Shown here piece after piece: positions 26,302 to 37,663 of a stretch of 64,000 bases of DNA. The notes beneath the pieces were generated by a model. That model did no database searches and had not been told where the DNA came from. It saw only the letters and a program-made list of their open reading frames with translations. A program made the position numbers and the translations under genes. Origin of the DNA: Begonia masoniana (lineage: Eukaryota > Streptophyta > Magnoliopsida > Cucurbitales > Begoniaceae); contig CM039510.1 in NCBI GenBank assembly GCA_022432975.1, forward strand, positions 29,255,201 through 29,319,200, in the 5' to 3' direction. The first letter of the stretch is position 1. Each line of letters starts with the position of its first letter.

Positions 26302-29300
26302 TTAACGAAAAGAGAAATGAAAAAGTAAATGAAAAGGTTAACGAAAAGGCTAACGAAAAGGATAACGAAAAGGTAAACGAAAAGATTAACGAAAAGGTTA
26401 ACGAAAAGGTGAACGAAAAGGTAAATGAAAAGGTAAACGAAAAGGTAAACGAAAAGGTTAACGAAAAGGCTAACGAAAAGGATAACGAAAAGGTAAACGA
26501 AAAGATTAACGAAAAGGTTAACGAAAAGGTGAACGAAAAGGTAAACGAAAAGGTAAACGAAAAGATTAACGAAAAGGTTAACGAAAAGGTGAACGAAAAG
26601 GTAAACGAAAAGGTGAACGAAAAGGTGAACGAAAAGGTTAACGAAAAGGCTAACGAAAAGGTAAACGAAAAAGTAAACGAAAAGGTAAACGAAAAGGTGA
26701 ACGAAAAGGTTAACGAAAAGGCTAACGAAAAGGATAACGAAAAGGTAAACGAAAAGATTAACGAAAGGTTAACGAAAAGGTTACGAAAAGGTAAACGAAA
26801 AGGTAAACAAAAGATTAACGAAAAGGTTACGAAAAGGTGAACGAAAAGGTAAACGAAAAGGTTAACGAAAAGGTGAACGAAAAGTTAACGAAAAGGCTAA
26901 CGAAAAGGTAAACGAAAAGTAAACGAAAAGTAAACGAAAAGGTGAACGAAAAGGTTAACGAAAAGGCTAACGAAAAGGATAACGAAAAGGTAAACGAAAA
27001 GATTAACGAAAAGGTAAACGAAAAGGTAAACGAAAAGGTGAACGAAAAGGTTAACGAAAAGGCTAACGAAAAGGATACGAAAAGGATAACGAAAAGGTAA
27101 ACGAAAAGGTGAACGAAAAGGTTAACGAAAAGGTAAACGAAAAGGTAACGAAAAGGTAAACGAAAAGGTAACGAAAAGGTAAACGAAAAGGTTACGAAAA
27201 GGCTAACGAAAAGGTAACGAAAAGGTAAACGAAAAGGTAAACGAAAAGGTGAACGAAAAGGTTAACGAAAAGGTAAACGAAAAGGTAAACGAAAAGGTTA
27301 ACGAAAAGGATACGAAAAGGTAAACGAAAAGATTAACGAAAAGGTTAACGAAAAGGTTAACGAAAAGGCTACGAAAAGGATAACGAAAAGGTTAACGAAA
27401 AGGTAACGAAAAGGTGAACGAAAAGGTGAACGAAAAGGTTAACGAAAAGGTTAACGAAAAGGCTACGAAAAGGATAACGAAAAGGTAAACGAAAAGGTAA
27501 ACGAAAAGGTTAACGAAAAGGATAACGAAAAGGTAACGAAAAGGTGAACGAAAAGGTTAACGAAAAGTGAACGAAAAGGTTAACGAAAAGGTGAACGAAA
27601 AGGTGAACGAAAAGGTGAACGAAAAGGTAAACGAAAAGATTAACGAAAAGGTTAACGAAAAGGTAACGAAAAGGTGAACGAAAAGGTTAACGAAAAGGTG
27701 AACGAAAAGGTTAACGAAAAGGATAACGAAAAGGTTAACGAAAAGGTTAACGAAAAGGTTAACGAAAAGGCTACGAAAAGGTAAACGAAAAGATTAACGA
27801 AAAGGTGAACGAAAAGGTTAACGAAAAGGTTAACGAAAAGGTTAACGAAAAGGTTAACGAAAAGGTTAACGAAAAGGTTAACGAAAAGGTTAACGAAAAG
27901 GTGAACGAAAAGGTAAACGAAAAGATTAACGAAAAGGTTAACGAAAAGGTAACGAAAAGGTGAACGAAAAGGTTAACGAAAAGGTGAACGAAAAGGTTAA
28001 CGAAAAGGATAACGAAAAGGTTAACGAAAAGGTTAACGAAAAGGTTAACGAAAAGGCTAACGAAAAGGTAAACGAAAAGATTAACGAAAAGGTGAACGAA
28101 AAGGTTAACGAAAAGGTTAACGAAAAGGATAACGAAAAGGTTAACGAAAAGGTTAACGAAAAGGTTAACGAAAAGGTTAACGAAAAGGTGAACGAAAAGG
28201 TAAACGAAAAGATTAACGAAAAGGTAACGAAAAGGTAAACGAAAAGATTAACGAAAAGGTTAACGAAAAGGTTAACGAAAAGGTAAACGAAAAGGTGAAC
28301 GAAAAGGTGAACGAAAAGGTTAACGAAAAGGTTAACGAAAAGGTTAACGAAAAGGTAAACGAAAAGGTTAACGAAAAGGTTAACGAAAAGGTTAACGAAA
28401 AGGTTAACGAAAAGGATAACGAAAAGGTTAACGAAAAGGTTAACGAAAAGGTTAACGAAAAGGTTAACGAAAAGGTTAACGAAAAGGTTAACGAAAAGGT
28501 TAACGAAAAGGTTAACGAAAAGGATAACGAAAAGGTTAACGAAAAGGTTAACGAAAAGGTTAACGAAAAGGCTAACGAAAAGGTAAACGAAAAGATTAAC
28601 GAAAAGGTAAACGAAAAGGTAAACGAAAAGGTAAACGAAAAGGTAAACGAAAAGATTAACGAAAAGGTAACGAAAAGGTGAACGAAAAGGTTAACGAAAA
28701 GGCTAACGAAAAGGATAACGAAAAGGTTAACGAAAAGGTTAACGAAAAGGATAACGAAAAGGTTAACGAAAAGGTGAACGAAAAGGTTAACGAAAAGGCT
28801 AACGAAAAGGTAACGAAAAGGTGAACGAAAAGGTGAACGAAAAGGTGAACGAAAAGGTGAACGAAAAGGTGAACGAAAAGGTTAACGAAAAGGTGAACGA
28901 AAAGGTGAACGAAAAGGTTAACGAAAAGGTGAACGAAAAGGTTAACGAAAAGGTTAACGAAAAGGATAACGAAAAGGTAAACGAAAAGGTAAACGAAAAG
29001 ATTAACGAAAAGGTTAACGAAAAGGTTAACGAAAAGGTAACGAAAAGGTAAACGAAAAGATTAACGAAAAGGTTAACGAAAAGGTGAACGAAAAGGTTAA
29101 CGAAAAGGTTAACGAAAAGGATAACGAAAAGGTTAACGAAAAGGTTAACGAAAAGGTTAACGAAAAGGTTAACGAAAAGGTTAACGAAAAGGTTAACGAA
29201 AAGGTGAACGAAAAGGTTAACGAAAAGGTGAACGAAAAGGTAAACGAAAAGGTGAACGAAAAGGTTAACGAAAAGGTGAACGAAAAGGTAACGAAAAGGT

Positions 29301-29719
29301 GAACGAAAAGGTAAACGAAAAGGTTAACGAAAAGGTGAACGAAAAGGTTAACGAAAAGGTGAACGAAAAGGTAAACGAAAAGGTGAACGAAAAGGTAAAC
29401 GAAAAGGTAAACGAAAAGGTGAACGAAAAGGTGAACGAAAAGGTTAACGAAAAGGTGAACGAAAAGGTGAACGAAAAGGTTAACGAAAAGGATACGAAAA
29501 GGTAAACGAAAAGGTGAACGAAAAGGTAACGAAAAGGTGAACGAAAAGGTTAACGAAAAGGCTAACGAAAAGGTAACGAAAAGGTGAACGAAAAGGTAAA
29601 CGAAAAGGTGAACGAAAAGGTAACGAAAAGGTAACGAAAAGGTGAACGAAAAGGTTAACGAAAAGGTAACGAAAAGGTAACGAAAAGGTGAACGAAAAGG
29701 TAAACGAAAGGTGAACGAA
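26302..29719 (+). repeat. Dodecamer minisatellite array 4
   Basis: About 3.4 kb, beginning right after GCATCATGG and ending in GGTGAACGAATTAGTT. The 5' end has a higher-order pattern: ten 12-bp units form a 120-bp block that repeats at exact 120-bp spacing (26341 and 26461). The opening variant order GTT-GCT-GAT-GTA-ATT-GTT-GTG is shared with array 3. Some units carry TACG for TAACG (27070, 27300, 27470), an 11-bp form seen mainly in this array. Confidence 0.97.
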
Positions 29720-29992
29720 TTAGTTATTTGAAATGTATTCTGGAACTGCTTGGTATTTTCTTGATTTCAAAACAGGAGGGTTTGTTTAGTTTTTAAACAT
29801 AACCACGCAGTTTATTTTCTTGAAAACGTGTTTGTTTAGGTAATTGTTTTGTATTTGTTTTTAAATGTTTTATTTAATTGATTTTAAATTGTTTTCAAAT
29901 TGTTTTCCGCATAAATGCTAAAGATAAAGGAAAATGAAAAATTTGTACGGTAAAATAAGGGTAAATAAGGGTACAGTATTAGGGTCGTGACA

Positions 29993-30991
29993 TTTACTGA
30001 GGCTCTAGCGCCGTGTTAATTCTAATGTTAGGGATATTGAGACAGGTGAGGAAGGACGTCCATCCGCCTGAAGTATTGAGCATGTTGAAGGAGGAGGCCC
30101 GTGGGAATGCGCTGGCAGTCGGGGCGTGATTTTGACCGTGGGGACATAGGTAAAGGTTTTGGGAATTGATAAATAGAATATAGGAACTTGTCTAGTTGAC
30201 ATTTAGGAGTTTGGGTTTGGATAGTATTTTGATGAATTTGATGTTTTCAAACAGTGGGAAATGTTAAATTTTCAAATGGATCCATGCGGTTTGTTTTAAG
30301 AAATTGGTAACGTTTTAAATGTGTTTTGAGTTGAATTATGGGTAATTGGTAAAGTGGGGAGTAGAGTGTTTGTATTGTTAGAAGAATGTGTAAAGAAATG
30401 ATGAAAGTATGAGGTAGAAAAGAGTATTGTGAAGTGTGTGTGAGTTTAATGTGCAGGGTAATGTCAAAGGATGGAAAAAGGAAAAAGGGAAAGGAGAAGA
30501 AATGAAGACAGGGAGTGGAGTGCCTGTCCTCTGGAAAATCCAGAGGACATGGTGATCAATCGCCCAGGGGTGGGGATTGATCGCCCCTCCCTCTGCTTGC
30601 AATCGCCAAGGGGCGATAGTGGTCGCCGCCCTCTGGAGAAATCCAGAGGGTGTGGCGATTCGCAACAGGCGACCAGTCGCCTGTTGCGATCGCTGATGGG
30701 CGATCAATCGCCACCTTTATGGGCGACTGATCGCCCCTGAAATTTTGGGAGCAAATCCCCCTTTTTGCCCACTTCACAATAGCCGATGATTTTAAATGGT
30801 TTTTAGATGTTAATTAAATTGTTTTAAGTTTTTATTTAATTGATTTCAATTTAGTTTTCGAACGATTTGATTTCCATTTCAAATCTGATTTTGAAAGTTT
30901 TATTTCCGCTCGAATGCCAGATTTAAAGTTTATACGTATAAAATGAAAAAAATTTGTACGAAAAAATTAGGGTACGGGTAAGGGTCGTTAC
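29993..30991 (+). mobile_element. LTR 'E', 3' half
   Basis: About 1 kb that is organised like the last part of the neighbouring LTR families: an acceptor-like start (ACTGAGGCTC, similar to TTACTGAG..CTCATAG in family C), a stretch with short inverted repeats, then an LTR end AGGGTACGGGTAAGGGTCGTTACA close to that of family A. The 5' half is not seen. Since family A LTR copy 4 ends exactly where E begins, the simplest reading is that the family-A chain is inserted inside this LTR and the rest of E lies left of the window. Confidence 0.65.
30526..30736 (+). repeat. Cluster of perfect short hairpins in LTR E
   Basis: Five inverted repeats in about 210 bp. 30526-30548: 10-bp arms GTCCTCTGGA around AAA. 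30629-30650: 9-bp arms CCCTCTGGA around GAAA, a GNRA-type loop. 30660-30689: 14-bp arms around CA (core GCAACAGGCGAC). 30699-30712: GGCGAT-CA-ATCGCC. 30721-30736: GGGCGA-CTGA-TCGCCC. Several share the motif GGCGATCAATCGCC, so one ancestral palindrome seems to have multiplied. Confidence 0.85.
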
Positions 30992-31226
30992 AACATGCAC
31001 TTAAAATATTTTCATATGCTTGAAAAGGAAAACAATCGTGAAGCATGAGTATGAGTACTCTCATTTCATCAGACTAAAAGGACAGCTCATTCATTCATCA
31101 AGAGATCATACCATCAACTCGAGTATCATAACCAAACAGACAATAGCACAGATAACCTTTAAACATTATAGACATCATCTACCTAGTACCCTTGTTATGT
31201 AGGGCCTTAATGGCCGGGAATCTTAC
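30992..31226 (-). mobile_element. Minus-strand LTR 'F', inner part
   Basis: Read on the minus strand, this continues LTR F from 35807 across solo LTR B1. Just inside is the block GGCCATTAAGGCCCTACATAAC (minus strand, about 31193-31214), the F version of the GGCCTACATCAC motif found after the second donor in families B, C and D. F is cut at 30992, where LTR E begins, so its 3' end is missing. Confidence 0.65.
31222..31226 (+). repeat. Target site duplication CTTAC (left of B1)
   Basis: CTTAC directly before TGTAACACC and again at 35802-35806 directly after GCGTTACA. A perfect 5-bp duplication, the size made by Ty3/gypsy integrases. Confidence 0.93.
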
Positions 31227-31375
31227 TGTAACACCTGGTTTCAATATAAATCAAAATAAGTTATTAAACGGAGGTATATAATCTTATGGTTTAAAATTGA
31301 GTGAAATGTTGATTAGGTTATTAAGTGACTAGGCAGGGGCAAGATGGTAATTGCGAATTTATATTGTGGATAACG

Positions 31376-31383
31376 TATTTAAG
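31376..31383 (+). promoter_or_regulatory. Possible TATA-like element in LTR B1
   Basis: TATTTAAG followed by GGAAG; the same element in the same context is at 39588-39595 in LTR B2. It lies about 60 bp before a pyrimidine-rich stretch (TTTCATTTCATTTCCTCTTCC) that would be the start of the transcript. Promoter role inferred from position and conservation only. Confidence 0.45.
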
Positions 31384-31506
31384 GGAAGTGTTAATGAGGT
31401 AGCCGCCACTGTTTCATTTCATTTCCTCTTCCACTCTCAGCTCCTCAGCTTAGCAGAGCGCGATAGGAGACCCTCTTCGATCCCTCCAGCGATTCCTCAG
31501 AACTAG

Positions 31507-31718
31507 GTGAGTTTTGCTTTCTATTTCTTGCTACATTGTAACTGTCGAGGGTTGATAATGAAGTTTTGAGAATGCGGTATGTGAGTGCTAGTTTTGGTTA
31601 TGAGTTGAATCGGGAATGCACTACGATTAGGGCTTCCAAAACTAATTTCCTTAGCTTTCTGGGTAGCTAGAGGGAAGTTTGACGAAAGTTAAATTAATGT
31701 TTGATTTGTGGAAACTAG
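31507..31718 (+). other. Candidate LTR intron 1 (B1)
   Basis: Donor AACTAG|GTGAGT, acceptor AAACTAG|GTTTGAGC, 212 bp. Position, size and exon-2 start correspond to the 210-bp intron of LTR C1 (52610-52819), for which a precisely intron-less form exists in C2. Confidence 0.6.
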
Positions 31719-31769
31719 GTTTGAGCAAACTCCGAGGGAGAGGTTTCAACAAGCTTCCCAGGAGACCAG

Positions 31770-32271
31770 GTAAGTGAAGTTTGCTTGTGCCTTCGGGCCT
31801 ACATCACAAAATGTTAGGGTTATGATTACTTGTGTGAATCTGTATTCTATGCATCATGTTTTAAAACATACGAAACTGAATTTGAATGCATGATTGGCAT
31901 GGTAAGGATTGAACATATTGAAACAGTCATGAGAATCAGTTTCACTGTTAAGGGAATTAATCCACACTTAATGAGACAGGGAATGTATGTACTTTGGAAG
32001 AGCTGATCCAACTTCCAATTAACAGGGGATCTGAACAGGAGATATCAGTTCATGTTAAGGGAATTAATCCACCCCTTAATGAGACAGGGATGTATGTACT
32101 TTGGGAGAGTGATCCAACTCCTAATTTCACAAGGGGATCTGAACAGAAACGAAGCATGAGCAACTGAGTTGAGAAAGTAGAAATGCTATTAGGAATTTAT
32201 ATTTCGTTGTTTCATTTCTTGTTGGCTTTACTTACTTAGCATTAGGCTAATAGATGAGTTTTGTGATGTAG
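31770..32271 (+). other. Candidate LTR intron 2 (B1)
   Basis: Donor GACCAG|GTAAGTG, acceptor TGTGATGTAG|GTGTTG, 502 bp. Inside are the conserved blocks CTTCGGGCCTACATCAC (31791 onwards) and ATGCATCATG (31852), and a tandem duplication of about 100 bp (about 31947-32145, units beginning TTAAGGGAATTAATCC). Splicing is inferred from boundaries conserved among families. Confidence 0.5.
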
Positions 32272-32850
32272 GTGTTGAGGACACTGCAGGTGAGTTTCCT
32301 GAGTGCACAAATGATTGATGTGGTTGGAGGGAGTACATCCATGTCTCGCTTGGTAAACTGATGAGGCGGGTTAACTGGTGTCAGCAGTTGTTGAGGTTTA
32401 GTAGATAACGATTTAGTCTGAGTATGTTGAGTTTTCATGACAGTAGAAATTTAGCATTTTGAATACGTTTTGAGATCTACTGATACTAGTAATCTGTTGA
32501 GTTTTAAACGGTGATTTTTACTGGATTTGACTAATGCTATGGTTGAGTGTTTCTGAATGGTTTTTGAGAAGCAAGCAAATTCCTTTCTGTAGATAGTGTT
32601 GTGTTTTATGTCTATCGGATGATGTCGAGTGTTTTAGTCATCCGGTGATGTCGAGTGTTTGGCTCGTCGGATGATATAGGTGTTCTGTTTGTCGTCTAGT
32701 GACCGGGCGATGCGCGTACTATTTGGTCGACTAGTGCTCGGATGAGGGAGATCATCCGGCTGACGTCACCGGTGGATGTAGAGTAAAGTCGATCGGATGA
32801 AGGAGATCATCCGGCTGTCGTCACCGGTAGATGAAGGATGTATTTCGTCG

Positions 32851-35723
32851 TTTAGTGACCGGATGACAAATCTTATGTTTTGTCGTTTAGTGACCGGATG
32901 ACAAATCTTATGTTTTGTCGTTTAGTGACCGGATGACAAATCTTACGTTTTGTCGTTTAGTGACCGGATGACAAATCTTACGTTTTGTCGTTTAGTGACC
33001 GGATGACAAATCTTATGTTTTGTCGTTTAGTGACCGGATGACAAATCTTATGTTTTGTCGTTTAGTGACCGGATGACAAATCTTATGTTTTGTCGTTTAG
33101 TGACCGGATGACAAATCTTATGTTTTGTCGTTTAGTGACCGGATGACAAATCTTATGTTTTGTCGTTTAGTGACCGGATGACAAATCTTATGTTTTGTCG
33201 TTTAGTGACCGGATGACAAATCTTATGTTTTGTCGTTTAGTGACCGGATGACAAATCTTATGTTTTGTCGTTTAGTGACCGGATGACAAATCTTATGTTT
33301 TGTCGTTTAGTGACCGGATGACAAATCTTATGTTTTGTCGTTTAGTGACCGGATGACAAATCTTATGTTTTGTCGTTTAGTGACCGGATGACAAATCTTA
33401 TGTTTTGTCGTTTAGTGACCGGATGACAAATCTTATGTTTTGTCGTTTAGTGACCGGATGACAAATCTTATGTTTTGTCGTTTAGTGACCGGATGACAAA
33501 TCTTATGTTTTGTCGTTTAGTGACCGGATGACAAATCTTATGTTTTGTCGTTTAGTGACCGGATGACAAATCTTATGTTTTGTCGTTTAGTGACCGGATG
33601 ACAAATCTTATGTTTTGTCGTTTAGTGACCGGATGACAAATCTTATGTTTTGTCGTTTAGTGACCGGATGACAAATCTTATGTTTTGTCGTTTAGTGACC
33701 GGATGACAAATCTTATGTTTTGTCGTTTAGTGACCGGATGACAAATCTTATGTTTTGTCGTTTAGTGACCGGATGACAAATCTTATGTTTTGTCGTTTAG
33801 TGACCGGATGACAAATCTTATGTTTTGTCGTTTAGTGACCGGATGACAAATCTTATGTTTTGTCGTTTAGTGACCGGATGACAAATCTTATGTTTTGTCG
33901 TTTAGTGACCGGATGACAAATCTTATGTTTTGTCGTTTAGTGACCGGATGACAAATCTTATGTTTTGTCGTTTAGTGACCGGATGACAAATCTTATGTTT
34001 TGTCGTTTAGTGACCGGATGACAAATCTTATGTTTTGTCGTTTAGTGACCGGATGACAAATCTTATGTTTTGTCGTTTAGTGACCGGATGACAAATCTTA
34101 TGTTTTGTCGTTTAGTGACCGGATGACAAATCTTATGTTTTGTCGTTTAGTGACCGGATGACAAATCTTATGTTTTGTCGTTTAGTGACCGGATGACAAA
34201 TCTTATGTTTTGTCGTTTAGTGACCGGATGACAAATCTTATGTTTTGTCGTTTAGTGACCGGATGACAAATCTTATGTTTTGTCGTTTAGTGACCGGATG
34301 ACAAATCTTATGTTTTGTCGTTTAGTGACCGGATGACAAATCTTATGTTTTGTCGTTTAGTGACCGGATGACAAATCTTATGTTTTGTCGTTTAGTGACC
34401 GGATGACAAATCTTATGTTTTGTCGTTTAGTGACCGGATGACAAATCTTATGTTTTGTCGTTTAGTGACCGGATGACAAATCTTATGTTTTGTCGTTTAG
34501 TGACCGGATGACAAATCTTATGTTTTGTCGTTTAGTGACCGGATGACAAATCTTATGTTTTGTCGTTTAGTGACCGGATGACAAATCTTATGTTTTGTCG
34601 TTTAGTGACCGGATGACAAATCTTATGTTTTGTCGTTTAGTGACCGGATGACAAATCTTATGTTTTGTCGTTTAGTGACCGGATGACAAATCTTATGTTT
34701 TGTCGTTTAGTGACCGGATGACAAATCTTATGTTTTGTCGTTTAGTGACCGGATGACAAATCTTATGTTTTGTCGTTTAGTGACCGGATGACAAATCTTA
34801 TGTTTTGTCGTTTAGTGACCGGATGACAAATCTTATGTTTTGTCGTTTAGTGACCGGATGACAAATCTTATGTTTTGTCGTTTAGTGACCGGATGACAAA
34901 TCTTATGTTTTGTCGTTTAGTGACCGGATGACAAATCTTATGTTTTGTCGTTTAGTGACCGGATGACAAATCTTATGTTTTGTCGTTTAGTGACCGGATG
35001 ACAAATCTTATGTTTTGTCGTTTAGTGACCGGATGACAAATCTTATGTTTTGTCGTTTAGTGACCGGATGACAAATCTTATGTTTTGTCGTTTAGTGACC
35101 GGATGACAAATCTTATGTTTTGTCGTTTAGTGACCGGATGACAAATCTTATGTTTTGTCGTTTAGTGACCGGATGACAAATCTTATGTTTTGTCGTTTAG
35201 TGACCGGATGACAAATCTTATGTTTTGTCGTTTAGTGACCGGATGACAAATCTTATGTTTTGTCGTTTAGTGACCGGATGACAAATCTTATGTTTTGTCG
35301 TTTAGTGACCGGATGACAAATCTTATGTTTTGTCGTTTAGTGACCGGATGACAAATCTTATGTTTTGTCGTTTAGTGACCGGATGACAAATCTTATGTTT
35401 TGTCGTTTAGTGACCGGATGACAAATCTTATGTTTTGTCGTTTAGTGACCGGATGACAAATCTTATGTTTTGTCGTTTAGTGACCGGATGACAAATCTTA
35501 TGTTTTGTCGTTTAGTGACCGGATGACAAATCTTATGTTTTGTCGTTTAGTGACCGGATGACAAATCTTATGTTTTGTCGTTTAGTGACCGGATGACAAA
35601 TCTTATGTTTTGTCGTTTAGTGACCGGATGACAAATCTTATGTTTTGTCGTTTAGTGACCGGATGACAAATCTTATGTTTTGTCGTTTAGTGACCGGATG
35701 ACAAATCTTATGTTTTGTCGTTT
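32851..35723 (+). repeat. 35-bp satellite inside LTR B1, about 82 copies
   Basis: Unit TTTAGTGACCGGATGACAAA followed by TCTTATGTTTTGTCG, 35 bp, almost perfectly homogeneous. Two early units (near 32945 and 32980) have TTACG for TTATG. It grows out of the TCGGATGATG-rich part of the LTR that B2 also has, but B2 has only scattered diverged copies (40800-41340). It leaves abruptly into TTTTTTAAATTGG, where B2 has an A-rich stretch before a similar sequence (41500-41565). Confidence 0.95.
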
Positions 35724-35801
35724 TTTAAATTGGTCCAAGTTTCATAGAAATATTCAGATTTATGAGTAACAAACCGGGTTCAGTAAACTTGGGGCGTTAC
35801 A

Positions 35802-35806
35802 CTTAC
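35802..35806 (+). repeat. Target site duplication CTTAC (right of B1)
   Basis: Matches 31222-31226 exactly. On the minus strand it is part of F donor AGGTAAGTGAG, so B1 landed just inside the second donor of LTR F. Confidence 0.93.
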
Positions 35807-36518
35807 TCACTCACTTACCTGATTTCCCTTAGCAACTTGAGCACTTCACCTCATATTTTTCTTCACCTAAAACATTTCACATTACAGAGTTAAAACAAAA
35901 TCCTAAAAGTTCTAACCAAAAGTCATCCTAGAATCTAACGTACATGTATTTCTAAGTTCTTTAGTCAAGCACCTTATTTGCGTAGATCAAGTTTTCAGAA
36001 CCTAAAATGCCAAGATTCAACCTAGCAACTAAACACAGTCGGTTATCTTAATGTCCGGAATCGAATCGGAAATGCCATTACTAAATACAGATTATAAATG
36101 TTACTACAATATCTATGCCATTGAAGAATCTGAAACTTCAAGTTCTAGTTGAAAACAGAGCTCTAAGTAACTAACCAGCAGCTACTATTGTCTATGCCTT
36201 ACCTAGAGCGTGGATTGTCGGGGTGGAGACTGAAGAATCGGTCGCCGAAGAAGGAGTCGCTGGCAAAGAGAAGGAGAGCTCTGGAGGTTGAGAAATCACA
36301 GAAGGAAAGTGTCGGCTACAGTGGGGTGTTAGTGAGGTTTAAGGATTTCCATTTTCTATTTATATCGATTGAAATCCATCTTATTTACAATTCTGCCATC
36401 ACACAAATAAAATCAATTAAGCTTTGGCATTTAAATTTAAAATTGTAAAGGTTAATGGTGGAGGTGACAGTTAAAGCTGTTAAAAAAAATACCTAGCCGA
36501 ACATTGTCGGGTGTTACA
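35807..36518 (-). mobile_element. Minus-strand LTR 'F', outer part
   Basis: On the minus strand the LTR starts TGTAACACCCGACAATG at 36518 and runs leftward. It has a first donor CTAG|GTAAGG (minus strand, plus coordinates about 36198-36205) and a second donor ATCAG|GTAAGTG (about 35812-35819). This is the same layout as families B, C and D. The opposite orientation to everything else here makes it a separate insertion. No internal region is present. Confidence 0.65.
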
Positions 36519-37025
36519 AAATAATCGTGCACTGAATAATTTACCATGAAAAGGATGTTAAAGTAGAGATAACTAATGCGTTTATGTGGTATTTTAATTT
36601 CTCGTTCTTAATGTATTCAATTAATTCTCAGGATTAGAGACCGAGAGGTAATAATTCGTTAGTTGAATAAGTTTATCATTACTCGAGAGAGATTGATAAA
36701 TAGTTTTGTGAAATTGCCAACAACACATAGAAATAAAAATTAATGAATTGAATTAGGAATACTAAATATGATTAATTTAGGTGAAATCGGAAACCCTAGA
36801 GTTCTTTTATTACATATTAAAACTCATTTAATTTTCTGTTATTTAATCAATTGCTCTTGCTTTATTTTGAATCCAAATTCACTAAAATATCGTTATTCAA
36901 ATTAGACTGAAATTAATTAATTTTTATTATTAATTAAAAAGTCCTGGTGGATTCGACACTCTATTTACTACTTTATTACTTGTTGCGACTCGTACATTTG
37001 CGAACTATTTTTCACAACAAGTTCT
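36519..37025 (+). mobile_element. Athila-like 5' LTR or leader remnant
   Basis: AT-rich sequence leading to the Athila-type primer site. It ends with a stretch typical of this group (GTGGATTCGACACTC..., TTGCGACTCGTACATTTGCG, TTCACAACAAG). The left end is cut by LTR F at 36518, so the LTR start is not seen. Confidence 0.6.
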
Positions 37026-37044
37026 TGGCGCCGTTGTAGGAGAC
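37026..37044 (+). promoter_or_regulatory. Primer binding site (tRNA-Asp type, Athila)
   Basis: TGGCGCCGTTGTAGGAGAC. Athila and related elements usually have TGGCGCCGTTGCCGGGGA, so the last part has drifted. It separates this element from the initiator-Met-primed families in the rest of the window. Confidence 0.8.
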
Positions 37045-37247
37045 TTTATTATTGATATTAAATTAATTATTTTTAGTTTTATTTTGAATTCTATTTATTT
37101 ATTCTTTTTTTTTTCTTTTGTGTTACTTCCAGGTGTATGCGTAAGGAAGGAGACGCTAATCTTCTTCCGCTTAATCTTGAGATCGAGCGTACGTGTCGAC
37201 AAAATCGTAAAGAGAGAAGATAAGTTATTCAACAAGTGCGTGCCATC

Positions 37248-37663
37248 ATGGGAGATAACGAGGAAGACAATGTTAAGAACCGGACCTTGTTGGACTACGT
37301 TATACTTATCCGGGATTCATTCTGCTATTCAGAAGCCGGTTATTGCAGCAAATTTTGAAATTAAGCCAGACATCTTGCATATGATTCAACAGTCTCAGTT
37401 CAGTGGACTACCTTCTGAGGACCCCAAAGATCATATTACAATTTTTTATAAGTATGCGACACTTTCAGATTTCACAACTTGGGGGATGATGCAGTGAGAC
37501 TGCGTTTATTTCCGTTCTCATTACGGGACCATGCAAAGAATTGGCTTAACTCTCTGCCAACAAATTCTATTACTACATGGGAAGAATTATGCCAAAAGTT
37601 CCTTTCTAAGTTCTTTTCCTTCAAGAAGATTACTAAGCTTCGAAACAATTTAATCACTTTATA
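37248..37663 (+). pseudogene. gag: Athila-like gag, N-terminal part (frameshifted, truncated)
   Basis: The ATG at 37248 begins MGDNEEDN...RTLLDYV, a normal start for this gag group. The frame then shifts to one reading [20 protein letters not shown] and [15 protein letters not shown], and again after 37480 to [39 protein letters not shown] and KFLSKFF, all strongly conserved Athila/Tat gag motifs. It ends at KLRNNLITL, where it meets a truncated LTR of element D. The C-terminal part of the same gag resumes at 46624. About 100 codons of gag between the two pieces are missing. Two frameshifts and the interruption make this a dead gene. Confidence 0.88.

Larger units (their letters stand above)
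24860..29992 (+). mobile_element. Family A LTR copy 4 (right end of the chain)
   Basis: LTR of 5133 bp. Its first 1.4 kb matches LTR copy 2. It has the TTA microsatellite (25217-25252), a palindrome (25266-25296), a candidate acceptor GTTTTGCCTCAG (AG near 26053-26054) and candidate donor GAGGTAAGT (GT at 26100-26101). The array then runs 26302-29719, and the last 273 bp matches 21535-21808 of copy 3. The acceptor half of the intron-like segment (21091-21535 of copy 3) is absent. The sequence after 29992 belongs to another LTR (E). Confidence 0.92.
31227..35801 (+). mobile_element. Solo LTR B1
   Basis: Single LTR of 4575 bp, TGTAACACCTGG...GGGGCGTTACA, flanked by CTTAC on both sides and with no internal region. 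It is therefore what remains after recombination between the two LTRs of an inserted element. Its unique parts match solo LTR B2, but here about 2.9 kb is a 35-bp satellite. Order: U3 with TATTTAAG (31376), CT-rich first exon, candidate intron 1 (31507-31718), exon 2, candidate intron 2 (31770-32271), a TCGGATGATG-rich region, the satellite, and the LTR end. Confidence 0.95.

Noticed and set aside
32851..35723. CRISPR-like array
   Set aside because: Units are directly adjacent with no variable spacers, and the context is a plant LTR with target duplications.
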